From Armillaria gallica (taxonomy: Eukaryota; Basidiomycota; Agaricomycetes; Agaricales; Physalacriaceae), in assembly GCA_037576215.1 (NCBI GenBank), contig JBANDB010000002.1, positions 4,092,001 through 4,156,000 of the forward strand: a stretch of 64,000 nt of DNA. The letters are read 5' to 3'. Position 1 is the stretch's first letter. The number at the start of each line of letters is the position of its first letter. Of this stretch, positions 22,531 through 34,079 are shown one piece after another. A program made the position numbers and the translations under genes. A model generated the notes under the pieces. It was given only the letters and a program-made list of their open reading frames with translations. It did no database searches and was not told the origin of the DNA.

Positions 22531-24353
22531 TTAAAAAGGCTGGGGTTGGTCCCTTGGTCTCATCAGGTTACGCGGATCTTCGAAGGTCTTCACAATCTGC
22601 GATATACATTTAGTCTGAGCATCGTTGCGAACATGGAACACGCACGGCTGGCATTCCGGCACCAAACCGGTTTGGTGGTTGAGGCGCCTTCAAGGTAGGC
22701 ACTGTTCGAATTACTATTGGAGTCGTGGACGTTGCAGAAACCGTACTCTGGGTTCTAGAGTGGCCCCAACCATTACTACCACCGCTGTAGTAACTGGGGG
22801 CGATGCTGAGCCGTGATTGATAACGGAGTGCGCGAAGAGGCTCTAGTCGCCGAAGCGGCGCGTTATTATCAGGTTCAAGCATCTCTGGCCTTTGCATAGG
22901 AAGGTCCGGTGTGCTTGGAGAGATAGCATCATCTCTGTGTCTTGCCAAGCGCCTGCGGCGATAGAGAAGTAGTAAAAGGGCTGCAAGGAGCGCCATTCCA
23001 CCCACACCACCAAGAACCGCGCCAACAATCGTGCTAGTTGCGACGCTGTTGCTACCTGATGGAGAAACGTCACTTGATCTATGGATGTGAATTAATTCAA
23101 GACTAATACTCGAGAAGAGACCACGAACAAAGAGGACGCAACAGGCTGACGGGCTCCATTGACAGGACCCCCTTCGTTGTTGGTCCCATTAGAAGAGTAA
23201 ACGATAATGGCATCAATGTCGACAAACGGTCCAGTATAAGGTTCCCTATCTGCAGAGATGGTGATCGTATGATTCTCCGGTCCAAGGTCATTAGAAAAGT
23301 ACTAAGAGAGGTGCATCAGCGAATTGACCCGAGGAGAGTTGAACTTCCCTTACCAAAAGAATCTGTAAGTGTGACATGAGCAATTGCATTGACTAAAAAG
23401 TCTATAAAAAAATTACGTACCCCAGGGTGGAGCGAAGATACAAAACCGTTTGAACCCCCGGAAAGTATCGTCTCCCGTCCATCTACCGAAACCCGTATGT
23501 TTGCATGATCCGGCGAGACGGTACCATAGAGTGCAACTGCATCCCCCGCAAAGGAAAGTGACGCACTAGCGTCGGTGACATTAGTAAAACTAAAGATGGT
23601 GTGAAGTATTGGACGGGCGTATTGAGAAGATGACCATACTGCAGAGTTCCGTTTATGAAAGCGGGCTTGTCGTTGATGCTCCAATCGGATTCTGAAGGGA
23701 GGTAAGAAATGTGTGAGTCGACATCATCGAACGGAGTTGTAATGAGCTCGGGACTAGATGAAGGATAAGTACGAAACGAGAATAAACCAACTCCTTGTGT
23801 ACCTTGATCCTATGTCGCATTCAATATCGATATAATCGATATCGATGGCCGGGCCAGTGTTGGTGATAACAGCGGTGTGGTTACCATTAGGTACAGAAGC
23901 AGTAGCTAACAGTTGTCTGGTCGAGGCCTGGATGTCACTAGCATTTCCTTTAGAAAGGCCTTGTCCGTCAAGGGATACAGTGTAAGTCCCATAGGTAGGT
24001 CTGTGTCCACCATAGATGGTTAGGCCGGTGCCTGGTGCGTACAAATTAAGGGGTGGAAGCGAATGAAGGCATTTATACTCACCGTAAAAAGATATCGTAG
24101 CTGTTGCACCCTCCATAGAAGTGGTATGCAAAGACACGCCAGAATAGTCCTATAAACATACACATGTCAGAAAAAGGTTTACAGAGATCGAGGCAAACTT
24201 GCAGGCAGAAAAGAATCGTCATTTGGGGAATCGGTCCAAGCACCCGCAGGGCTGTAAAAAATCAAAGGCGAGCCGTCCTCGACTGCAGCCAAGTAAGGAA
24301 CGTAACTTGACACTATGAGTCCGAATCATACCGGTCAAATTTAAAGATGCCAT
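22531..24353 (-). CDS. Single-pass surface protein with two jelly-roll domains
   Basis: A family common in agaricomycetes, of unknown role; two extracellular beta-sandwich domains, one transmembrane helix and a cytosolic tail. Domain 1 (about 24300-23800) contains SLHTTSMEGATATISFYG, GTGLTIYGGHRPTYGTYTV and ends DIDYIDIECDIG. Domain 2 (about 23700-23200) repeats the pattern with FAGDAVALYGTVSPDHANI. The helix is GGMALLAALLLLLY followed by RRRRLARHRDD. Two points are unsure. The tail may stop at 22610 unspliced, or at 22531 through a 51-nt intron (GTGCGT..CAG), which I prefer. The start (ATG 24351-24353) needs a 19-nt intron or an indel. A GC-AG intron lies at 24150-24202. Confidence 0.65.
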
Positions 24354-24636
24354 CAAGGCCTGAGGCAGAAAAAATCGAAACCCAGAACAAAGAAGGGGAA
24401 GAAAGGAAGGAAGAAGCGACTACGGGGTTCAGTGGGTTCAAGAGGTCTGTCGAACATGGCCTTGTGGTCCATACAGGTGGAATGATACGCCAGGAGCATC
24501 TGTCATAGGTCTGGATGAACTGATGTGTGCAGCAAGCACCATTTGATCGACAAGTTCAAAGCGAAGAGCCATCAATCGGTGATGGCGACGGACCCTGTAG
24601 AGGATTTGGCATTGTCACGTTTTAAGTAGTAGCACG

Positions 24637-24646
24637 GTCCAAATGG
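24637..24646 (+). repeat. Left copy of a 10-bp target-site duplication
   Basis: GTCCAAATGG here is repeated exactly at 25638-25647, flanking the inverted-repeat element on both sides. The bases just outside each copy differ. Confidence 0.6.
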
Positions 24647-25637
24647 GATGATTCTATTCCAGAACCCCCTTCTTGGGACGAACCCCCCCTCGATTATTGC
24701 GGAACCCGGTTCCTGTCACATCATGTCACAAGCACCTAAAATTAGAATACGCGCGTTTGGAACTCGTATGCAGCGCACTGACTGAGCAACACTTCTCAAG
24801 TTAGAATAGGAATAGATCTTAAAAGAAACAGCCATAGTTTGACCCAAGAGTCGCACCAGAAAAATGCTTGTCTGCTAGTGGATGTTGAATGAATGCGTGT
24901 GGTTATTGTGGCAACTTACAAGTGCCAGGTCGGCATAATAATTAATTTCCAGATGATTTCTCGAATCATCTCAATTTCTCACAGATGGCCAGCTCGTAAG
25001 CTGCTCATCCGGACACTAAAGCAAGAAAATTGGTAGCGATTGGGTTTTATCGACTGAATTTCCCTTTCACTATCTATAATCTGATTGTTTTGAGCCTGCT
25101 TTTGGTTCGTGACACGGCCTCCCGGCCTATTCTTTGGAATCCTCCCACAACAGTGGCTGCGACACCTTCAACACAGCGAGCAGTGCCAAACTGACATAGT
25201 TTACCTATCTTGTTGCCCTCGAAGTTGGTTGGCTTTGAAATGAGTTGGAAATCTGGATTCAGTTGTCTGAGTAATGCCCTCGCTGTCTTCACAGAGTTGG
25301 CTTCCGGAATTTTCACATTGTGACATGGCAAGTTTTGATTTGTGGGTTCTGTGTGGACAAAATTTGAGCCTTCATTGGTCTTCACTAAATTTCTTCGATT
25401 TCATCCGGATAAAATGTGAGACCAGCAGGTTTTGTGACACAGCGCATATATTATATACGGAATGACTGTCCTGTCGATGGAAAATGCGGAGTCGGAAGCA
25501 TGGAAACTGGCAAATGGAAACAGGCGGTCAGTGGGAACGAAGTCACGGCGTGACAAAGGATGGGAGGACTCCTCAATAAGGACTTGCCTTATATAGGGGG
25601 ATTCTTCAACGAAGGGGGTTCCGCAATAGATTTTGCC
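24647..25637. mobile_element. Putative non-autonomous Mutator-type DNA transposon (about 990 bp)
   Basis: The ends are imperfect terminal inverted repeats of about 35 bp. The left end contains TCTATTCCAGAACCCCCTTC and the right end, read on the other strand, TCTATTGCGGAACCCCCTTC, with further similarity on both sides. An extra internal copy of TATTGCGGAACCC lies at 24695-24707. The element is bordered by identical 10-bp direct repeats (24637-24646 and 25638-25647), the duplication length expected for Mutator-like elements (9-11 bp). No transposase is recognisable, so it would need a source element elsewhere. It sits about 150 bp before the start codon of the HicA-like protein gene. Superfamily assignment rests on duplication length alone. 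Confidence 0.55.
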
Positions 25638-25647
25638 GTCCAAATGG
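25638..25647 (+). repeat. Right copy of the 10-bp target-site duplication
   Basis: Exact copy of GTCCAAATGG at 24637-24646; see the element between them. Confidence 0.6.
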
Positions 25648-25796
25648 TATAGAGATAATGAGAACAAAGCGCACAAAGGCTTTCTTAACAAAGTGATCAA
25701 AGCACAAAGGCAGACGAACGAAGATCATTGGCGAAACACGAGCAAACAGCAATATAAACTCTAATTCCTTCTGGGTCGTTCACCCACCACTCGGAT

Positions 25797-28700
25797 ATGC
25801 CACCTAAAACGAAACCGGCCGATTCGAAGGCCACGAACACCAAAACTTCTGCCTCACGAGATTTGATATCTCTGGGTTCGAGGGATCTAACAGAAAAGCG
25901 TGGAAAGCGCGGCGATGATGCTCTTGCTAAGGAGAGACCTACCACTACTCGAGCCCTGGTTCTGCGGAACGGAAAAACTGGCGCGAGAGGGACCAGAGAA
26001 GTGATTGCCGTGTCGAGGTTAACTGGAAGGGAGAAGCTCGATTTACTTGCTGGTATGTCTGTGCCATAAGTGGCTCGTGCGCACCGCGTCTCTCATCATA
26101 CAAAACTAGAGGACCTCTTGGAAAGATCCAAACAAGCGGTGATGACCCCGTTCCGACTAGAGACATGCCTCAAGATCGCGGAATCCCAGTTCAGCAGTAC
26201 GTCCCTATCTTCGTCGAGTGGTATTGCCTGATCCATATGTACAGGTTACCTGGATGATATCACCAATCTCAAGGATCCCGATCTGTTCCATACCCTTATT
26301 GAAGCAGAGCTAAAAGCTCGTACTCTTACGGACAAGAAAGCAGAGGAAACGATGCGGGATCCCGCGTTTGTCGCCTCGGCTATAGCTGTCAGGTGAGCTC
26401 GCAATTTACCAGCTTTTACGTCAAGACCTATGTCATTTTATAGAATACACAATGCTTATTTGCTTGCTTCTGCTTGGAAAATTGTCGCAGACAATTTATT
26501 TGACTTACAGCTCACTGGTGTGTCGGATGACACGGTCGTCTACAAACTCCGAGACGAAGAATTTCGCTCACAATATCTGGTCTTGTACGACATGGTAAAC
26601 ATGCTTGTTAAACTTTGCCAGCACAAGTTCTCAGTTCTCGCGGCTACTTCGCGTATGTTCCACTCTATGTGTTCCGCGTAGATGACACAAACAGCCTCTT
26701 TTATAGCTCACTACGCCCGTTACTTCAAGGAGAAGGAGGGCGCGTCTCTTGAGTTTGATCGAGCTGGATTGAGAGATGCTTGTCGATCATTCCTTGACTC
26801 CATCATAATCGAGTTGTGCTTCCCGGAAGGTCCATATCCCAAGGCAATCCTGTACCAGATTCTACACGATGCCGTTGAAGAAGCCCCTAAAGAGGCCAAA
26901 CGATTCCCTCAGTCTATGTGGGACTCCGTAGGGGATCTTTCGGTATTTCGTCACCTATTTCGAAATCCGTTGCTGTCTTGACATGTTCATCAGGAAATAG
27001 TACAGCTTCAGGATATGCTCGAAGCGCCATTGCTTGGACCGAATGAAGCTACCTGGAGGAGCACAAATCGCACCTTGCCCAAGGCATATCAACAATGGGC
27101 AAACGCTGAAATCATGTCTAACAGGGCCTCGGATAAGTGGGAGACCTTGGTGTCTCTTGTCCACCCCCTTTCTAGACTACAGAACGCCACTGCACTAAGG
27201 AGTATGTGGACGCAAATTCAACAGGTATGCATATCGGGTTTCTAATCGTGCCTAACTTGACCTCCAAAATAGAATTATATGTTGGTGTGCAACAAAGATC
27301 CTGACGGTATTTGGGGCTTAACCGACGCACTCTCGAAGTCCACCCCGTCGTGGCACTCGTACATTTTACCCATAGCGGAGGAATCTGATGAGGAGTCAGA
27401 CATGCCTAAACTAACTGGTACGAGGAAGAAAGTCTTAGCCATCACGGATGGTGCAGAAAGCGATGATTCTATGCCTCCGCTTCAGGACGTTTCTGAGTCT
27501 GATGAGTCTGATTCGGATTGGAGTGAGACGGATGAAGATGACGAGGAGGAGGAGGATGACGAAAGCGACTATGACACTGACGAAGAGGACGAAATCCGGG
27601 AGATGCTTCGGGAGGCGAATGAGACCGCTGCTGAAGCAGATCTTTTCGCTGATGGGCCCGAGTCAGAAAATCCATTCAATCAGGAGGATCGTAAGGGTAA
27701 CCCCTTCTTAAAGCTTCTCGGTTCTCTGCGTGGTATGTTTTTCATGATTGCTTACTAGCTAAAGTAATCGGAAATTCAGGTCGGATGTTCACCAATAACC
27801 CGAAGCTTGGTAAATCAGCGACCAAAGCGAAAACAGCAAGCAAAGCTAAAGGAACTACGCATGTTCCCGTTTCCGCTCCCATGAAGGGTAGGATTTTGGA
27901 TATCTCTCGGATCTCTTTCCTAATGCGCACACCTAGCACCGAGCCGTCCAACCACAATGGAGGCTGTGGAGGACGAAGACGAAGACGGCCAGGGCGCTGG
28001 TAGCAAGAAGAAAAAGAAGAAGCCTAAGAAGAAAAAGAAGCCAGCTGCGACCGAAGCTGCATCTCCGGAGCTGCCAGCTGCACCTGCGCCTGCACCTGCG
28101 CCTGTACCCGCTCCGGTCCCCCGCGCAACCTCGCCTCCGGCAGCAAAACAGAAACCCCTTCCCGCCAAACCGAGGGCCAACCCGGTGGCAAGCTCTGTGC
28201 ATATGTCGACTACTTCAATACCACCTGTAGAGCCGACCGTGGCCCAATCTGGTCGTTCCTATGCTCAAAACCTGGACGTTAAAACCAAAGTCAAGTCCAG
28301 GTCTGACCAGCCTTCCTTGTTTGCCAAAGGTGTCCTGGGACGTCTGGGGGTTGGCAAAGACAAGTCGAAGCAGGAGCCTGAGTCAAGATCGACCAGGCGT
28401 AACTGGTTTGCTTCGATGCATCGAAAGACAAAGGATTATCTGCATCAGATATTGAATACATCCGAGGACGTGACTAAAGGCAGTGCCGGCATGAAGTGGG
28501 ATACATTCGTCAAGGTAAGATAGATTCTGCCTCTTCTGCAGCAATTCGCTCACTTCTTTCCAGGTTATGAAAGATATGGGCTTCGCTTATGTCCCTAGCA
28601 CGGCAGGATCCAGTGTTCGGTTTGACCCTCCAGATGGTCGTGACAGGGTACGCAGTATTGAATCTGTTACTTCATTACTAATTGACGTGTCTATATAGTC

Positions 28701-28863
28701 TATCACCTTCCATAAACGTGAGACGATTCTTTGTATCTCGATGCCTGGTATTGACTCACAATTTACAGCGCACCCTGATTCCTTTATTCATCCGAAGATG
28801 TTGAAAGAATTCAGCAAGAAATTGAAGAAATACTATGGCTGGATCCCCGAAGACCTGGATTGA
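25797..28863 (+). CDS. Large protein with acidic middle and C-terminal HicA-like domain
   Basis: Function unknown. The ATG at 25797 starts a basic, Ser/Thr-rich leader, then an alpha-helical region of about 450 residues (26040-27290) that I cannot assign. Next comes a very acidic stretch (27370-27680), a Lys-rich run KKKKKKPKKKKKP (near 28006) likely serving as nuclear signal, an Ala/Pro repeat, and a C-terminal domain of about 85 residues. The last part reads MKWDTFVKVMKDMGFAY, GSSVRFDPPDGRDRSITFHK, PHPDSFIHP and KKLKKYYGWIPEDLD, which fits the small RNA-binding HicA fold seen at the end of some fungal proteins. In bacteria HicA is an mRNA-cleaving toxin; here the His-rich FHKPHP segment is the family-like feature, and any activity is unknown. 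TGA 28861-28863. Confidence 0.7.
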
Positions 28864-29047
28864 TGTTGTTTCTTGTTACTAACTCGCCTGCTTGTGTAAG
28901 ACTATGTACTCGCTGACACGTTCACCGTCGAGGGGAATGCTGTATTGTCTCTTTGTCAAGGCTCTACCCAAGTACAATGTTATTATGTATAGTAAATTAA
29001 CGCGCATACAATCTTTAATTTTCGTATCTAGTCATCCCAAGTAGCTC

Positions 29048-30256
29048 TTAACTTTCCACATTGTCGACAAGGTCGTCAACTGGGTAATGCTAGGATCAGC
29101 ACTGAACTACGCCGAAAATGGGAGAAACCTACCAGACGCGAGAAACCATCTTCGCGTACTATGTCGCTAACCAAACGTTCCAGGTCGGATCGCGGAAGAT
29201 CATACAATCCCGTTGTTTCGCGGAGAGACAAAAGGACAGCATCCTTGATAGCGGAACTCGAAGTTGACTGGGAAGGAGCAGGCTCTGTTACTGGTGCGGA
29301 CGTTGGAACGATAGACGGATGAGTTGCACTGCTCATGGATGACTGCGACTCAGCCGTTTTTGGAGCAGGTGGTGTGCTTGTTGGCAGAGGGGAACTAGCA
29401 CCGTTGAGCACAATAGGCGGTAGCAACGACGGAAAAACTGGAGACGAAGACAGAACATGTAACGGGGTATCTTGGCTCGATTGAGGAGCTTCTTGACGAG
29501 AAATTTTGGTTTGGGAAACAGTAAATGTCAAGTCAGGGTTGTTGAATGCAGGTGCACTAGGATACTGATGAAGATAGGGAGCTTGAGATAGCGCAACAGA
29601 ACTGGGAGGAAGCGTAGGCCGAAGAGTGCTAGATGCTTGAAGAGAAGATTCCAAAGGACCATGAGCAGGAGCAGGGTTAGCTTTGCAAGGACAGACGGTT
29701 CGAATTGCATTGATGAATTGTGAGACTGAAGCAGCAGAGGTGAACGTTATTTGAAAGCGTCGGTAAGTCTAGTCGCGTAGATGTGTCAGTGGTGATACAA
29801 TCCCAGTTGAATTAAAATTTACCAGATTGGCAGAATATTCTCGGGGATGAAGATAGCGTATCCCGACGACTAGGTCTCGATAAACAGCTTTGAGAGGAAG
29901 GCCCTGTGATTGCCTCTGATGTTGGCGAAACGGAAGGGAAGAAAAGGACAGCAGATCAAGGTCTTCCTGTAGGATGTTTCTATCTGTGAGAACGACGGCT
30001 GTGAGTTGCTTTGCGAGATACGTACAAATAAAACTTGATTTCCGGCAGTGGTGTCCATTGGGTCGCCATTGTCCATAGTCCAGATGATACGGAGCCTCAC
30101 AGATTCGAGATCTCCTCCAGACGCGTTCTTCGCATCAAGGACGAGCCGAATAGTCGGATTGGTGAAATGCTGCCATTCTGAGCCAGCTGAAGTAGGGTAG
30201 GACCGGGAATATTTCTGCAAGGTGAAGGTCGAGGTTGCGGTCGTTGAGGTAGACAT
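29048..30256 (-). CDS. REC114: Rec114-like meiotic recombination protein (candidate)
   Basis: Rec114 (Rec7 in fission yeast) is an axis protein that, with Mei4, supports Spo11 in making meiotic double-strand breaks. The ATG at 30254-30256 opens MSTSTTATSTFTLQKYSRSY. The order of segments resembles the Rec114 PH-like domain: KYSRSY, EWQHFTNPTIRLVLDA, an acidic loop FEDLDLLSFSS, then DLVVGIRYLHPREYSANL and YRRFQITFTSAASVSQFINA. A long Ser/Pro-rich linker follows (29240-29640), and a short C-terminal helix region LPRSDLERLVSDIVREDGF, where the family binds Mei4. The last exon, after an intron near 29080-29125, ends at TAA 29048-29050. The family is poorly conserved, so the call rests on motif order. 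Confidence 0.6.
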
Positions 30257-30300
30257 GAATGCGCAGTTGTTTATCCTTGTTTTCTTCCTTCTCCCTCTTC
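30257..30300. promoter_or_regulatory. Very short divergent promoter, Rec114-like / VanZ-like
   Basis: Only 44 bp separate the two start codons (65 bp if the VanZ-like protein starts at its second Met, 30322). It is pyrimidine-rich on the plus strand near 30283-30300. Transcripts from the two genes may overlap at their 5' ends. Confidence 0.45.
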
Positions 30301-31302
30301 ATGGCGTCGCCAAAATGGCCTCCAAGACTTATGAAAACCGTCATGAAATCCTACCGCGTTCGAATACCCAAGTATGATATGCCAATACGGCTACGTCCTG
30401 TATGTGTATTTCGCTCTCTTTCTTATCATTTCTCTGACGCACACGTCAGTATTTCTTTGTCTTTACGTGTATCATCATGGTGGTGCTTGCCTTGCTTGGA
30501 TTCACCAACTTCTCGAGAGCATTACCTTTGAACGATAAGCTCTTGCATTTCCTTTGCTTTTGCATAGCAACAGGCGTTTTCTACTTTATTTTTGATGTCG
30601 AAGAGTGGGTCACGTTTTGTCAATATATTAACTAGTACCGTCTCTAATCATCTCCTAGAGACGCAAGGCGCATATGGTTCTGGAGGCATTCAGGACTCAT
30701 TTTCACAGCTGTCGTGTGCTTCTTTTGTGGTGGAATCCTTAGTGAAATCGTCCAATCTCTGCTACCCGTACGTTTGCCGCCGGACTCAGCGGTACGGACG
30801 TAATAATGATTTGGGTTTCAGTACAAGGAGTTCCAGCTTGGAGATGTTGTCGTGCGTTCACACATTGTGCCTTGAATTATCGGTGTTCATTGCCCTCATT
30901 ATCCAGGCGAATCTACTCGGTTCTTCCCTCGGACTTTGGTCCGCGTATTATATGGAAAAGTACTACCGACATCGAAGAGAGGTCCGCGGCGTGTTTCACT
31001 GTCGTTTCAACATAACGAATTTCATTTTCCAGATCGCCCGTTTGTATCGTCCTCTCGATACGGAACCTCTGTCAGACGAGGATGATGATGACCCGTTGAG
31101 AGGGACTCAGCTCCTTCCGACCCATAATACCCAGACCGCTAAGGGAAGTAAACCAACAACAGCACGTATGACAGATGTTTGGGATGAGCAAGAGGAGCTC
31201 TTTGGGATTGGAGATGACAGTGATGATGATGAACCACCACGAGGGACAAGCGCTCAACCAGGGAATGTAATTGTCCCAAAAATACTCGTCACTCCCTCAT
31301 AA
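30301..31302 (+). CDS. VanZ-like membrane protein
   Basis: VanZ-like proteins are four-helix membrane proteins of unclear biochemical role. The start is ATG 30301 or the second Met at 30322, which is followed by RVRIPKYDMPIRLRP. After an intron come the helices: CIIMVVLALLGFTNF, LLHFLCFCIATGVFYFIFDV, then IFTAVVCFFCGGILSEIVQS and GDVVANLLGSSLGLWSAYYM. The last two stretches, with Glu in GGILSEIVQ and Asp in FQLGDVVANLLGS, are the family signature. A soluble, acidic C-terminal tail of about 95 residues (31030-31300) is not part of the family core. TAA 31300-31302. Four introns. Confidence 0.78.
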
Positions 31303-31370
31303 CCATCTACCAAATGTATGGGGTAACTTATTGGATAGAATCCCACATTTAATTGTAATTGGGACAACAG

Positions 31371-33554
31371 TTATAGATTATTTTTGGATCGAGAATCTAT
31401 GGATTTTAGGTCGTCGGACAGTTTAGCTACTTCTTCAGCAACTTCGTCGATTTCTTGGTTTCTCTTTCCAATCAGGGTGCTTAATCCACTACAACCCTTG
31501 TCTGCGACGACAACAACCTTCTCTAGCATAGTGTCGTCCAAAGTTTTCTGGTCAAGGTGGTTAGGTGATTCACGGTTTATTTTGGGTGGGACGTACTTTC
31601 AAGTCCCTCTCCAGACCATCCACCACTCGATGCCAATCTTCCCACCAACGCTGCTTCGCCTTTGCCCAATGCCCGACACCCCAGCGCACACCGAGAAGAG
31701 CTACTAGGGCCCCGGCGCCCATAGCCGTCCCGACATCTACTCCTAGGAACCCGATAACACTTTCACTGCCACCAGCCAGCCACTGGAGCCAACCAGCCCA
31801 GCCTATACCAACACCGGTAACGATGGAACCACCCAGACCAAGTACAACACGCTGTCCAGCGAGGTGTAATCTAGCTGTGGGATACTGTACTATTTGGGCA
31901 CGTCGGATGGTCAGGGGTCCCGCCAAAGTGTCCGGCGTAAGCGGGTAAGACGACGATGATCGCATTTGAAGCAGGGTATTATGCAAAACCGAAGAATGGA
32001 GAGAACTAGTACTCTTGGGGAATAACGCAAACATTGCATCGGAGAATGTTTGTTGCGTGTGGGAAAGGCGCCCGGCATGATATATGAGCTAGAGAAAGAT
32101 ATTCGGCTCGGTTGATGAATTGACACTGGTACATCCACGTATGCTTACCTTTTTCTCAAGGCTTCTTCCTGACCGCCCCACTGCGGCTGAGACGGTTGTT
32201 GTGATCTCATCCACCCTGGGAATCATTCTCCACCACGATAATCTGTCCATTTCCGAGGAAATTTCCTTCTGAGCAGCTCCTGCAATCTCATCTTCCGTGG
32301 ACATATTCACACCGAAGACCGCCTGGAGACTTTGATCCGCTCTTCCTCAATCCGCTCTCGCAGCGTACTGATTTGAACAAAAAGGGCATCTGACTTGGTT
32401 CTTTCCAGCCGTATGCGCTCGTTGGTGATAGCGAGGGCACCACGTATATGGGACAAACAGGTCTGGGTCCGTAGGGCAGCTGATATGTCTTCGGACGACG
32501 TTTTCCCAGTCGCAGACAGTAATCGCTTGATGGTATGCGTCAATGTCGAAGTCCCGGAACCGATAAATTCGTCTTGGTATCGCTGTATGGCTGATGGAGA
32601 CTTTGGATTGGCCCTCAGGGCATCAAGGGCGGATAAAGCTCGTGCAGGATCAACAAATACGGCATTTATTGCGGTGTTATTGCATAGATAACGCTGATAA
32701 AGGCAAGCGGGATCGGGAATAGAAGAAGACGCGTAAGTGAATACGAAGATTGTGTGGGGATTAGCTAGGAATAATTTGTTGGCCAGAACATCTCTTGGTG
32801 CGGTGGTGAAGGGGTTGCAAACAATGACGGGAATATCAGCTTGGAGAAATGCTCGTAGATGTTGCTCGTTGCCTAAAAGCTGCTCAGGCTGACGAGAGTT
32901 GATGTATGGAAACTCCTTTATCTGTATACGCGTAGGGTATTGATGGAAATAGGACGACTGGCAAGGGAAAAGGTGGGATTCAGGCGTCGCAGGGTCTCCG
33001 CTTCTGTATTAAAGTTTCGGTCACAATCATTGAGTAGATTGATTTTGACATACAAAATGGCGAGGCTTGTTTGACCGGGAGGTACGTTGTTCCATCTTTG
33101 CGAAATAAGGTCATTTCTTGATGTATCGGACGCAAATGGCTCTTGCAAGAGACCGGTAACAAGATCCCTTGCTCCAGACCACTGGTCAAGCTCCAGCACT
33201 GAACGAAGATATTGGTCAAGGCAGACGCGAAAGGAGAGAGATACTGACCAGTAATGTTTAGAGGGACATCCCTAGTGTTTGACACAACATTGTTGTAGGT
33301 GTCGGATAGAACGTCGTTCCATAGACGCAAAGACTGTTCAAACGGTATATTTTCTGATGCCGACTGCGGTAGAACTCGGGGTAAAGCTCTGTAGTCTTGT
33401 GCAAGAGTGTCAGAAGGGAACTACGAGTAGTGAATGTGTCCGATGGAGGAGCGGTCGAGAAGAGACGAGATTTGAGAGCGGTCCTAGAATATCGACAGAA
33501 ACAGCTAACTGAAGGAGCTCTGATTGGCGTTGCAGCAATGCGACATGATTGCAT
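31371..33554 (-). CDS. Mmc1-like mitochondrial membrane protein
   Basis: The ATG at 33552-33554 opens MQSCRIAATPIRAPSVSCFC and SRTALKSRLFSTAPPS, a clear mitochondrial presequence with a likely cleavage near RLFST. About 560 residues follow with no known enzyme motif, then a coiled-coil region (RIRLERTKSDALFVQISTLR) and two hydrophobic segments near the C-terminus (GQRVVLGLGGSIVTGVGIGW and GFLGVDVGTAMGAGALVALL). A final exon (31371-31514) gives a helical tail ending KNNL and TAA. The layout matches the fungal Mmc1 group, dynamin-like inner membrane proteins linked to cristae; I recall the family only by this layout. An in-frame Met at 33647 could extend the start. Its 3' end faces VanZ-like (68 bp). 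Confidence 0.6.
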
Positions 33555-34079
33555 GGAGAGACAGAGCCTCCGAGCAGGCACTGAAGAGAAAAGGAATGCA
33601 TTGGTTATATTTGGCGACACGGTCCGGATGTCACAGACCAATGGCAAACTCAGGGAGAACTCTAAAGTTACCCAAAGTTATTCTACTCGGACTGTTAGAA
33701 CTTGTCCGCCGCTCTGTCTGAGCCTGCAGCTGACCAAATGATATTAACCGGGTCTTTTTTCTGATTTACGCTCACTGTATACGGCGACCCGTATCAATGA
33801 CTTGAATACCGCAAATTGTCTCACTAACAACATGATAAGGACAGCCGTGTCATTGAATTGAACAGGACGCTCCACTTATCACTGTATGATATCTTTGTGG
33901 AATATCAGCGCCACGACAGCCCTGAATGTGCGAGTGTCCAGGGTCCGATACAAGTCCGATCCAGCGTTCTTTCAAACTCCGAGTGGAAGACCCGGTTAAG
34001 TGGAAGTGAAATCAGGCAATTCCCAGAGGTCAACCGTATTCCGCCTCATACCCGCGCCCGCCTTCTGTCTTTTGCCACC
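33555..34079. promoter_or_regulatory. Divergent upstream region, Mmc1-like / SPT23
   Basis: 525 bp between start codons of oppositely transcribed genes. Plus-strand frames here overlap the presequence region and show no coding likeness. Expected to hold both promoters; no clear motif found. Confidence 0.4.

Larger units (their letters stand above)
24354..25796. other. Gene-poor stretch, 1.4 kb, holding a transposon-like insertion
   Basis: No convincing host gene. Open frames up to about 100 codons on the minus strand (25074-25385, 25401-25700) begin at non-ATG codons and show no family likeness. The middle is taken up by the inverted-repeat element described separately; the last 150 bp should be the promoter of the following gene. 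Confidence 0.5.

Noticed and set aside
25074..25385. 103-codon minus-strand frame inside the inverted-repeat element
   Set aside because: Begins at a GTG, shows no transposase motif or any family likeness; kept as part of the element only.
27920..28202. Two overlapping minus-strand frames rich in Gly, Ala and Phe
   Set aside because: Complement of the Lys run and Ala/Pro repeat of the HicA-like protein gene.
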